NCBI GenBank assembly: GCA_029891385.1 | Contig: CM057230.1 | Span: 21,828,847-21,892,846, forward strand | Direction: 5' to 3' | DNA from: Erythroxylum novogranatense | Lineage: Eukaryota > Streptophyta > Magnoliopsida > Malpighiales > Erythroxylaceae | DNA: 64,000 nucleotides | Shown here: in pieces, positions 50,369 through 60,890 of the stretch | Position numbering within the stretch: the first letter of the stretch is position 1 | Layout of the letters: each line of letters begins with the position of its first letter | Program-made: the position numbers and the translations under genes | The notes under the pieces: generated by a model | What the model saw: only the letters and a program-made list of their open reading frames with translations | Told to the model about the DNA's origin: nothing | Databases searched by the model: none

Positions 50369-50638
50369 ATGGCGGCCTGGCGTGTGGCGGTGTTGATGGT
50401 GGTGGTGTTCATGGGAGTTTGTAGCGGCGGTGTCAAGGCTCAGGACGGGCCGTCTTTCGGAGAGTGTTTCTTGGATTGTGACAAAACATTTGGGACTTGT
50501 GTCACAGGTTGCGGGTCTGAGGGAGGATTTAAGCCTGTCAAGTGCTTGTTCAACTGTGAACAAGGTCTTCTCACGTGCTTTGCCAGTTGCGCTCATTTCC
50601 CGGCGGTGCGCTTGCCACCATCCAATGTCCGCCGTTAA
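50369..50638 (+). CDS. Small secreted cysteine-rich protein, family not recognised
   Basis: This single-exon gene encodes 89 aa. Residues 1-24 form a signal peptide (hydrophobic AVLMVVVFMGV core, probable cleavage after VKA), so secretion is likely. The mature part has eight cysteines in two blocks with identical spacing: C33, C37, C44, C48 and C59, C63, C70, C74. Each is C-x3-C-x6-C-x3-C, linked by ten residues. Spacing of i, i+4, i+11, i+15 puts the cysteines on one face of a helix, so two helices locked by up to four disulfides are plausible, like an extended alpha-hairpinin. A defence or signalling role is a guess. A TATA box sits about 75 bp upstream. No intron or damage is evident; residues after 77 look unstructured. 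Confidence 0.72.
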   Translation: MAAWRVAVLMVVVFMGVCSGGVKAQDGPSFGECFLDCDKTFGTCVTGCGSEGGFKPVKCLFNCEQGLLTCFASCAHFPAVRLPPSNVRR

Positions 50639-51681
50639 TACCACCGTCAGGGACTATACCATCATGTCATCACTTGGTCTATACTCTGTTGTAATGATTC
50701 AATATTAAAAAAGGCTTGTGTCGTATTATGTTGAAACGTGTAATACAATCGTAACAAGGTTATTAACAAAGCCAGACAAGGGTTATTATTATTGTTATTG
50801 TAATTAGCTACCTAATGTTTAAATTTAAAATTCACTTTTCACAAAAATTTAAACAAACTCTTAAAATTTTCGAAACTTAAAATTAAAAATTAATAGTAAA
50901 TTGTTTTACTACTATAAGTTAATCAAAATAAATAATATAAAATTTTAAAATTGTAATCATCGTCACCATGATTAACTTTTTATAAGAGATTAAATTTGAA
51001 TTTAAATTTTTAATGTTTAATTAATTTTAATAGTAAATCCCATCTATTAAATTTTTAATGTCTTATAATGATAATTTTGAAATTATCAAATTTAGACAAA
51101 TAAATTAGGAAAATTAAAGATTAATTCGTATATTTTGAAATTTATGTGCTTTCAACATGGGTTTTACATGGGCTTACGAACTTTTGCCTAGTTTGTATGT
51201 GCTGGACCCTTCTTGGCTGATCTAGGACATGCATCATATGTCAGTTCGCTCTGCGATCTATCATTTCTAATATCATATAATTTACTTCTGATTTATTTTC
51301 TTAGTTTTAGTCAATTTAATAATTTTAATATTATTTTACTTTAAATAAATCTAAACATAATAAATAAATAATTTCATAAAATATAATAATTTCATACATA
51401 AGAAAATAAAAATAAAAGTCAAATTACGATATCGTGTTAACTCTTTTACTTATATATTACCACACACTCTAATTAACGGGTTCAAATCATCTGTTCTCGT
51501 TACCCTATACTTACTTTATTCTACGATCATCCATCTATTTAATTTTTCTAATTCTCATTAGATGGATTTTCTAGAGTTTTCTCTTACTAGTTGATCACAT
51601 ATACATTTTGTAGGATGTAATCCCAATTCTTAATATATTTATAAGGCTTGCTTGTTCTTGGATCCACAAAATTTTGACATC
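50639..51681. other. Intergenic, AT-rich
   Basis: This contains the 3' UTR of the cysteine-rich gene followed by AT-rich sequence. No gene or repeat is recognised. Confidence 0.5.
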
Positions 51682-52972
51682 TTTTTTTTTTTGGTTGATT
51701 CCGAGAGCACTGCCCTAGAATACAAAATGACTAACGAAAATAAGTGACACCAACAAGATCATGGAAGAGCCAAGAGGCTATACAATCAGGCGGTTCCGAA
51801 AGATAATGCACTCCCGGATCGAAAGTATATGCATAGTGGGAGAGGCTATCGGTCACGAAGTTTCCTTCCCTATGAATGTGCGATAGACGGGCGTAATCAA
51901 AAGCATTAAAAAGCTGTCTAATCTGACGGACAAGACTTAAACAGCTTGCACTAAGTGAGACAACATCATTAATCATATCAACCGCAATAGCATTGTCAGA
52001 CTCAATCAGAATATTACGAGCATTAATAGAGAGTGCGTATTCGAGGCCACGAAGAATACTCCAAATCTTCGATCGCAGAATAGGACATCGACTAAGATTG
52101 GATACAAATCCACCAACCCAACGTCCACTCGAGTTTCGAATGAGGCCCCCTCCAAATACTGAACTCAGAGCACCCGTGACCGAGGCATCACAATTAAGTT
52201 TAACGAACCCCAACATCGGGCAAGACCAAAACACAGTCCTCAGCTGCGTGTTACCAGCCGGCTGTAGCAGCCCCTTTTTCAATATTCCTTCAATCACCGT
52301 ACACTGCTGAAAAATATACCAAACAAAGGCACGATTCTCACAGATCTCATTATGAAAAATCAGCTTGTTTCGCCTCTTCCATAGCGCCAACAACAAACCC
52401 CGAAAAGAACCGACCACTTCGTGTTAAAAACCTGTGAGTCTTCTTTCAAATTCTCAAAACACCAATCCACAAAAGAGATGTACGGATTAAAAAAAAAGGC
52501 TTGAAATCTGATTGAAACAATTTGCAGCCAAATGTCCTTGACCGCAGTACAATCACGAAGCAAGTGGAAGTAGCTTTCAGACTCAACTCGGCATAAATGG
52601 CAGCGATCAACATCAGTCAAGTGTCATCTATTTCTCTTAGCATTAGATAAGACACCACAATTCCATAAGAGCCAAAAGAAAGATTTGATTCTTTGGGGAC
52701 CAATCCATTTCCAAACTAAAGACCAAGGCAGCCTAGGAAGAGTGAAATTGGTATCATTTAAATGTGCGTAGGCTGTTCGCAAAGAGAAATTACCTGAAGG
52801 CGACGAGTTCCAATACGCTTCATCATCCTCCATTGCTGAGTTAGGGGTAAAGTCGCAGCCACAAGTTGCACCGTAAGCTGAGGTAAGTGAGGTGCAAACT
52901 TGTGCCACATCCAAGCTCCATTTGAATCCACAAACTCCGCAATCGGTTTAAACCTTATTGAAGAAGGGGGTT
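51682..52972 (-). pseudogene. L1-type LINE ORF2 C-terminal relic
   Basis: From high to low coordinates, the minus strand encodes AYWNSSPSGNFSLRTAYAH and LVWKWIGPQRIKSFFWLL (before zf-RVT), CHLCRVESESYFHLLRDC (zf-RVT), LLLALWKRRNKLIFHNE and then an RNase H-like domain with FVKLNCDASVTGA, NILIESDNAIAVDMI and HIHREGNFVTDSLSHYA. A stop and at least two shifts separate the blocks near 52620 and 52400. A T run at 51682-51692 is the minus-strand poly-A tail. The 5' part, including the reverse transcriptase core, is missing. Confidence 0.8.
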
Positions 52973-53114
52973 CCTAAATGACAAGATCTAAAAGAGGTGA
53001 ACTCGAGCCAGAAAGCCATATTGACATCTTATTAAAAGTTTTTGTAGTGCATTTTGTTCTATTAATTCTTGATCGCTTTGAATATAATTCTATCTCCAAC
53101 TCAAAAGCCTTAAC

Positions 53115-53399
53115 TAATAGAATATTAAGGAGCGATAAGGTAGATTATTCTAGAGATTATTCTAGAAATCCCCAAGGCAGCCGATTTGAATAAATAATGG
53201 AGAGATAAGGCTGATTTGTAGGAGTGATAAGGTTTAATAATTAAGGAATATGTGTTGTAATAGGAGTCCTAGAATAGCTTAATTCCTAACAGAATATTAG
53301 TTTAAATAGACAATTGCTTCTGTATTTTTTGTGTGAACATACAATAATATTTACAACGTTTTTCATTCATATTTTCTCTCCAAATTCTGTTTTTTATCT
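53115..53399 (+). repeat. Copia 5' LTR
   Basis: 285 bp, beginning TAATAGAATATTAAGG and ending TTTATCT, so it lacks the usual TG...CA ends. Confidence 0.9.
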
Positions 53400-53411
53400 T
53401 GGTATCAGAGC
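53400..53411 (+). other. Primer-binding site
   Basis: TGGTATCAGAGC, a perfect iMet tRNA complement directly after the LTR. Confidence 0.95.
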
Positions 53412-53440
53412 ATTTGTGCTTCTATTTTCGCACCCTCATC

Positions 53441-56400
53441 ATGACTACCTCTTCCCTAAATGTAAGCAACTTTGTTACCTTGAAGCTTTCGCAAACGAAT
53501 TACCTGTTATGGAGGGAGCAGGTCATTGGTTTAGCTGAAAGCCAAGAAATTTATGATCATTTAACCACCAAACCCCCAACTGTTGTCGTTGGAACAGTCA
53601 ATTATGAGGAAACAAAACAATACCAAGCTTGGCAAAAATCTGACAGGCTACTTCGAGGGTGGATTGTTGGAACGCTCTCTGAAGAGTCCTTGGGGTTAGT
53701 CATAGGTCTCGATACTGCTTATGCAGTTTGGGAGGCACTCAAGGAAGCCTATGCTAAAGATTCACAAGAACGTGAATTTACTTTGAGGCAGCAACTTACG
53801 ATTCACGTAAGGATGACAACGCCTCAATTAGCGATCATATTCGAAATTCAAGTCATTATGTGATAATTTGGCTGCAATCAGAAGCCAATGACCGATCGTG
53901 AGAAGGTCTCATCGTCTTCTAACTAGTCTTGGGCCGATTATGAAACTTTCACCACAACTATGTTGAAGCCGCCTAGACCATCGTATACGGAGATGATCTC
54001 GCAACTCCAGAATCTTGATCAACGGCGAACGTGGTTTAGTTCTTCCCAGCCGACGCAACTGGCATTTTACAAAGCACTTCTTCTCGCAACAATAATCAAG
54101 GCGTGAATGAAGCAACATGAATTTCTCTTCAGCCGATAGAGGTTTTCAGCGCAAAGAATGTGGGAGCAAGGTGATGGAGGTGCGCCTGAGTCGCAGCAAA
54201 CACAGCGGAGGACGTTACCACCTGGTCTTCGTCGTATGACACCCGAAGAAAGGGAACTGTACCGCAATGAAATCTGTGTATGTAATAAACAGGGACACAT
54301 TGCAAAGATCTGTTGGTGGGTAATTAGTCCGATCGATCACCGAAAGCTTCCACAAGCCTTAGCAGCCCTGATCTTGGATAACACAATTACGGACACCGAT
54401 TGGACTGCTGACTCAGCAGCTACTGACCATATGGTTGCAAATCAAGGTATGTTCTCTACCTTAAATCAATATAATGATTCAGTAATAATTGGTAATGGTA
54501 CCATGATTCCTATCACTGGAATTGGTGATTCATGTGTGGAAAACAATAGGAATAATATAAAGTTAAATAATGTTCTGTTTGTTCCACAATTGAAGAAGAA
54601 TTTGTTATCTATGGAAAAATTGACAAGTGATTATCCTGTGAACTGTGTGTTTACTAATAGTAATGTTTTCTTAAAGGATCGAAAGACAGGGAAGGTAATT
54701 TTGGAGGGCCCAAAGAAGGATGATCTATATATACTTCCTAATCGGCGTAACCATTTAATTTCTCTCAACGATTTCGATCGTGCAGTGCTGATATATGGCA
54801 TCAGAGGCTTGGACACTCTCAAGCTTCGTCTATTGTTAGGTTATCCAATAAGGGCCTTATTAGTGTTGATGGTCCATTTAAAATTAATAAGATTTGTGAT
54901 AGTTGCCAATTAGGCAAATTTAGCAAGTTCCCTTTTACTACAAGTACAATTTCTACTACTTCTATGTTTGAACGGGTTCATTGTGATTTATGGGGTCCTG
55001 CACCACTTTTGTCTATTGCTCGATATCGGTATTATGCTTGTCTTGTGGATGATTATACGAGATTCATGTGGTTGTTACCTTTACACGCAAAATCTGATTT
55101 CTTTACTGCTTTTGTTGCATTTGAGAATTATATTAAGCGCCAATTTACGCTGAAATAAAATTCTCCAAACCGATGGTGGAGGTGAATTCGTTAATAAACA
55201 AATGGCTGAACATTGTTTAAAAACAGTGTCTTGTTCATCGACTTTCTTGTCCACATACACCGAACAATCAGGAGTTGTGGAAAGACGACATCGCATGATT
55301 CGGGAACTTGGAATGTCAATGATGTTTCAAAGCCGAGTACCCTTATTTCTTTGGGTTGAGGCTTTCACATCCGCTGTTTATTTGATTAATCGCTTACCAT
55401 CATCTGCTTTAAATTTTGAATCTCCATTTTTCCGATTATTCAAAAAACATCCTGACTATTCAATGTTGCGGGTGTTTGGTTGCAAATGCTTTCCATACAC
55501 CTGGGACAACAAAACAAACAAATTTGATCCTAAATCTTCTCTTTGTGTGTTTGCAAGATATACAGAGCAATACAAGGGTTATAAATGCTATGACCCAAAA
55601 CAACGAAAGTTCATAATTTCTCGACATGTCACGTTTGATGAAACTGACTTTCTGTATAAATCAAAAGAAACTCCGAATTCTCAGCTTGTTCTTAATCTAA
55701 TTGATTCATGGATTATGTTGTCAAAAACTGTCACTAATTCTGCGTGCAATTTTATTCCAACGATTTCAGGAGAGACTGCTCAAAATCCTCAAGTCGCAGC
55801 TGATTTAACTGTCATGCAAACTCACTTGGTTGATGCGTCTGGCGGAACGGAGGCTTTACAAAATAATGAAGAAACTCGAGTTGAATAGGAGCGGCAAACC
55901 TCTTCCGACGAATATACTGCACAACCACCGACGAAAAATCAGTCCGATGGGAACAATACAGACGTCCAAGGTGATTCAAATACTGAGGGTGAGTTGAATT
56001 ATGAGTCCAGTACTGATAACGATGCAGAAAACATCGAAAATACATCTCCAATTGAATCGCGACAGTCAATCACCGATGAGACTACAGAGAACTATGAGGA
56101 GGCTGCACAATCTCAACCTCAGCAATCTTCAGAAAATAACACAGTCTCTGTTTCAACTGAAGGAAGTCGTGTTAATGCGAGAACTGAAATTTCAGCAGCT
56201 GCTACAGATATTAGTGTAACAGAATCGGATGCATCAGCTCAATAGGCACCTCGACAGCATACTATGGTAACTCGATCTCAGCGTGGAATAGTGAAACCCA
56301 ATCCGAAGTATGCCTTGCTTGTTACAACGACAGATTCAATTCCAGCAGAACCCAGAACAATAAAAGAAGCAATTGCACATCCAGGATGGAAGAAGGCAAT

Positions 56401-57856
56401 GGAGGAAGAGATTTCAGCCGTAGAACAAAATTGTACATGGGATCTTGTGCCAAGAACAAAAGATATGAACGTTATAGGAGTGAAATGGGTTTTTAAAGCA
56501 AAGCTTATGCCTCGATGGTACTGAACGCTGAAAGCTCGCTTTGGTAGCAAAAGGATACAATCAAGTAGATGGCATTGATTTTCTTGAAACTTTTCTCCTG
56601 TTGTGCGACCTGTACAATTCGCCTTGTACTTTCTATCATTGTTGTTAAAATTGGCGTACTGACGGTTGGATGTCAAGAATGCATTTCTTCATGGCTATGT
56701 GAACGAAGATCTTTACATGTCTCACCTCCGGATTTGTTGATTCATCAAAGCGCCATATGTCCGCAAACTAAAAAGGCGTTATGCGGATTGAAGCAAGCGC
56801 CACAGCCTGGTTTGATCGCTGAGTAAATTTTACTTTCATGGTTTTATTTGTAGTTTAGCTGATCCATCACTTTTCATTTGCCATTACGGTTCAGAAACAT
56901 TAGCTTTATTGGTTTATGTGGATGACATGTTATTAACTGAGTCTAGTGATCAATTAATCAAATCTTTTCTGGAGCTTTTATGCAGTGAATTTAACATGAA
57001 AGATCTTGGTCCTATTCATCATTTTTTGGGAATGGAAGTCATAACAACGGCAGATGGGTTACATCTTTCACAAACTCACTTTGCTCTTTCTATTTTAAAG
57101 AAGTTTCAAATGCAGGATTGTAAGTCAATGCCAAGCCCACAATACACGAAGCATGATTTCAACGAAGCCAAACCACTGGCCGATCCTTTTGTCTACAAAA
57201 GTGCCATTGGAGCACTGCAGTATCTCACTCTAACGCGGCCAGATATTGCCTTCAGTGTCAACTATGCGTCACAATTTATGCAAGCTCCTACATCCTCACA
57301 TGAAACTCATTCATAGAATCCTACGCTACATCAAAGGATCGCTCGAGCTTGGAATCAAAATAACAAAGGATTCGACGCTTGAGCTTAAGGCTTATTCCGA
57401 TGTCGATCAAGGTGTTGTCCCATAACACGCCGCTCAACAACTGGGTATTGTACCTTCCGGCAAGAATATCATTTCTTGGTGTGCCAAAAACAAAGTACCG
57501 ATCTCGTTCAAGCACTAAGCCGAGTATAGAGCTATGGCACATACAACAGCTGAACTCACCTGGCTCACGTTTTTACTTCAAGAACTTCGGGTTCCTAGTT
57601 CAGTTCCAATTTTATATTGTGATAACTTGAGTTCATTGTATCTTTCTGTAAATCCAGTTCTGCATGCTCGGAGCAAGCACATCGAGTTAGACTATCATTT
57701 TGTTCGGGAAAGAGTTGCTCAAGGACTCCTCATTACAAAATATGTTCCATCCGCACAACAACTCGCGGACATATTTACCAAATCTGTCTCCAAGTCTGCC
57801 ATTCGATCTGTCATCACCAAACTATGTCTCAGCCCTCGCCATAGTTTGAGGGGGGA
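53441..57856 (+). pseudogene. Copia gag-pol, several frameshifts
   Basis: Gag starts at 53441 (MTTSSLNVSN...), with KLSQTNYLLWREQVIG and the UBN2 region; it breaks near 53840. A degenerate zinc knuckle (CVCNKQGHIAKIC, one residue short between the first cysteines) is at about 54278. Protease shows WTADSAATDHM near 54400, with DSA where D-S/T-G is expected. Integrase has HCDLWGP and DDYTRFMW near 54985-55070, a frameshift near 55158, then VVERRHRM. Reverse transcriptase runs from about 56264, has breaks at 56520-56830 and an intact YVDD at about 56918, then ALQYLTLTRPDIAF. RNase H resumes near 57534 with YCDNLSSLYL and HIELDYHFVRE. Overall order is canonical for Copia. Confidence 0.9.
57848..57856 (+). 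other. Polypurine tract
   Basis: GAGGGGGGA directly before the 3' LTR. Confidence 0.85.
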
Positions 57857-58141
57857 TAATAGAATATTAAGGAGCGATAAGGTAGATTATTCTAGAGATT
57901 ATTCTAGAAATCCCCAAGGCAGCCGATTTGAATAAATAATGGAGAGATAAGGCTGATTTGTAGGAGTGATAAGGTCTAATAATTAAGGAATATGTGTTGT
58001 AATAGGAGTCCTAGAATAGCTTAATTCCTAACAGAATATTAGTTTAAATAGACAATTACTTCTGTATTTTTTGTGTGAACATACAATAATATTTACAACG
58101 TTTTTCATTCATATTTTCTCTCCAAATTCTGATTTTTATCT
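57857..58141 (+). repeat. Copia 3' LTR
   Basis: 285 bp. Differences from the 5' LTR include AAGGTC versus AAGGTT, AATTAC versus AATTGC and CTGATT versus CTGTTT. Confidence 0.9.
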
Positions 58142-60269
58142 TTAACAGATTATGAAAGATTGTTATAAGGAAAGTAGAGTACTGCTCAACTCTCTCCTTC
58201 ACGCCCCTACCTTGTTTTTTGCTCCTCTTTCCCTGCTAATTTAGTGCTCATTCTGTGGCTTCCACAAGACCACGCTGCCTTTCTTTCTAGTCTTTCAACG
58301 TGAACATATGCATCTTTGAAACAGTTAGCTATGTCCCAATAATTTAAAGATCATCTTGTCAAACATAGTTTGCATTGTAGTTATATTCGCTAGGGATCTG
58401 TGCTAGTGAACGTAGACGAGTAGTACTGTCTAGTCTTTTCAGTCAACTAGCTAAACCCTTCTTGTATCTTCCTTTAAGCTGGTTAATTTCTATTTTCGTT
58501 TCTTTCTTTCTTTTTTTTGGTTGTTTCGATTACCCAACACGTAAAACTTCCAATATTGCAGATTGTAATTATAAATTCATAATTAAAGAAGCAAAATTTA
58601 TGTTATGATTTGGCGAGTATTATTCGCACATATTGAAGAGCCCTTTCTACTTATTAACTTTAGGTTACAGATCCTACGTAGAAAATGAAATCAAGAAGGC
58701 TTTTGGATAACTCAAGATGCTTCCATGCCTGTTAGGCAACATGATCCCAAAGGGAAAGAACATGTAACTCTACCATGTAAACTGTTCAGTTTATTGACCA
58801 TAAGAACTCAAGCAGTGGCGTCTAGCTGGTGCACCAGGAATTTTTATGCAGACCTTGTGTCAGCTTCGATGGAGGACTTGTCACCCCACAATCATTAAAA
58901 GACTGTGAACACTCCTGGCTTTTCTATAGAAATGGATCGATGAAGCCTGCAGGAACCATGTTCGTCGAGTCTTTAGCTATGTAACCGTGGACCATGGTTT
59001 TCAGTACTCAAAACTAATACGACATACATTATACATATAGTCCCTCCAATGAGCTAGTAAGAGTTAGAAACGTAAATATTTGCTATCTTGACTTGTAGCT
59101 TTGAGAATTTGTTTATAATCAAATTACATGGCTTCCAAGGGTTTGGATAGCATAACATATAGGGTTCCTAATTATTTGTCGGCCTCCAATCACAAATTTG
59201 GCAATATCATGTAGGGTCCTTGAAGTGACTTGTGATTCACTGTTATAAGTACTGCCAACCCACATCACTTGCCCTTCTTGTTCTGCTTCTGTTTTTACTC
59301 TTTTCCAATTTAATGCCCCTGTGGAGACATGATTCAAGTCATAAATGTTGGCTACAATTTTGTTATACAATTTAAATTTTAACTGATACAAAATTTTGCT
59401 CTTGAACTACATTTTGTACTCGATTTGATGTAATTATCACAGTTAATCTTAATCAACAATTTAAATTTAGTTGAAACAAAATTTGTATTTTTGAACAATT
59501 TTGAGTGGATGTTTTGAAGCAATTGATAATATTACTCTTATGTGACTGAAGGGTCACGGATTTGAATCATGAAAATAATCTTTTTATAAAATACGAAAAG
59601 AAGGTTACGTATAATTGATGACTCTCTTCTTTGTCACACAATTTAATTTAAGGTTAGATTGAATTTTTCTTTTTTGGTTTCTATTTGAGATTATCTTCGA
59701 ATAAATCACGCAACTAATGGATCTCTAAAACCCTATCCTACTTAATACTGAGAAGATGAATGATTCCATAAATTGTGAGGTTAAAGTAAGAGGAAACAAA
59801 AGACTGGTTAGTTGGCAATTCATTTTCCTCCCACGCCACAAAAGTCTATGAATCTGGATCTCACCAACATGCCTGTTGGTGGCCGCTTTCCACATCAAGT
59901 GGAGACACTCTTTCGTCAGCTTACTATCAACAGGTGTGCCACCTAATACATTACTCAATTTTGTGGAGGCTGTAGGTGGCAGTGCAGTTGTATTTTTGTG
60001 GTGTAAGGCATCTCTACTCACACTACCTAAGACTTGAAGGTATCTATTAAAAGTTAAAACATTTGAATTTGCATGTCAAGTCCTTGACCTTTTTAGTTTA
60101 ATACGTAGATGACTAATTGGATATTTGCATGCAAGGTCTTTTTATTTAAGTTACGGTGAATGTGGCGATCATAATGATGAACAATAGATGTACAATAACA
60201 ACAAATTGTGGTTAACAAAAGCTAACTTTCCACAATCTAAAACCATGTTTGCATGTGCTTATTAGTCTA
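58142..60269. other. Intergenic, upstream of GH3
   Basis: No gene is supported. Two minus-strand frames of about 90-98 codons (59119-59391, 59725-60021) have no recognisable domain. GAGACA, the reverse of the TGTCTC auxin-response core, occurs at 59324-59329 and 59902-59907. Confidence 0.45.
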
Positions 60270-60275
60270 TGTCTC
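60270..60275 (+). promoter_or_regulatory. Auxin-response element core (TGTCTC)
   Basis: A TGTCTC core about 620 bp upstream of the GH3 start codon. ARF transcription factors bind this core, and GH3 genes are classic auxin-responsive genes. A single 6-mer can occur by chance. Confidence 0.4.
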
Positions 60276-60615
60276 TAACTTCCATTAACGTATATTCCAC
60301 CACCTTAATTGATTCATCATATATATATGTATGCATATAGTACCTCACAAAAGACCACTTTGATGCATTTATGGCTGAATGAGTATTGTGTATGTGCATG
60401 TATGAGACTTACATGTTTAAGTTTATTTACAATGGATTGATTGAGAAAAGAAGGAAATTGTTAACAGTTTTGACCAGACAAGGCCACATGTGTAGGACAT
60501 CCTTTGGCCTCTACTTCCCTCACATTTCCCTTTATCCTTTTCCCTACTTTCATTTTCTTGGTTTTCACTTAGCTGCCCAAAGTACCCTTTGAAGAGATAC
60601 ATGTCCTAAAACCTC

Positions 60616-60624
60616 TATATATAA
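60616..60624 (+). promoter_or_regulatory. Candidate TATA box of the GH3 gene
   Basis: TATATATAA preceded by CTC, giving a 5' UTR of about 240 bp. A weaker TTTATATCTAAA near 60829 would give a short UTR; the choice is not decided by sequence. Confidence 0.35.
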
Positions 60625-60890
60625 GAGTAATTAAGAGCTGCTTCTCCAATTATGAACTTTGTTAACTGTATTTTGTAGTTTTCTTCCTCCATCCTGTAAC
60701 TAACCCCTCTTGCTCTTTATAGCTGTGGCTGTTTCATGTTTGTAGCCCAAATCACCTTGTAATCTTCCCATTCAAACACCTATCATTATATATGACAGGT
60801 CTTATGGCTGCCATAACTAAAAAGCTCTTTTATATCTAAAACCACACGCATCTCATCATCTTCCGCAGCTTCCTTTAACATCACCTAAAG

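Larger units (their letters stand above)
53115..58141 (+). mobile_element. Ty1/copia retrotransposon, 5.0 kb, relatively recent, frameshifted
   Basis: The 285-bp LTRs at 53115-53399 and 57857-58141 differ at about three positions by eye. A perfect 5-bp target duplication TTAAC flanks them (53110-53114, 58142-58146). PBS and purine tract adjoin the LTRs directly. Gag, protease, integrase, reverse transcriptase and RNase H follow in Copia order. Small size and short LTRs fit the Ale/Retrofit group, which I state with low certainty. Several indels break the polyprotein, so it is not autonomous. Confidence 0.92.

Noticed and set aside
50345..50644. 99-codon minus-strand frame over the cysteine-rich gene
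   Set aside because: Complement of a well-supported signal-peptide gene; no signal or domain of its own.
59119..60021. Two minus-strand frames of 90 and 98 codons
   Set aside because: No recognisable domain, no splice context, and they lie in the GH3 upstream region.
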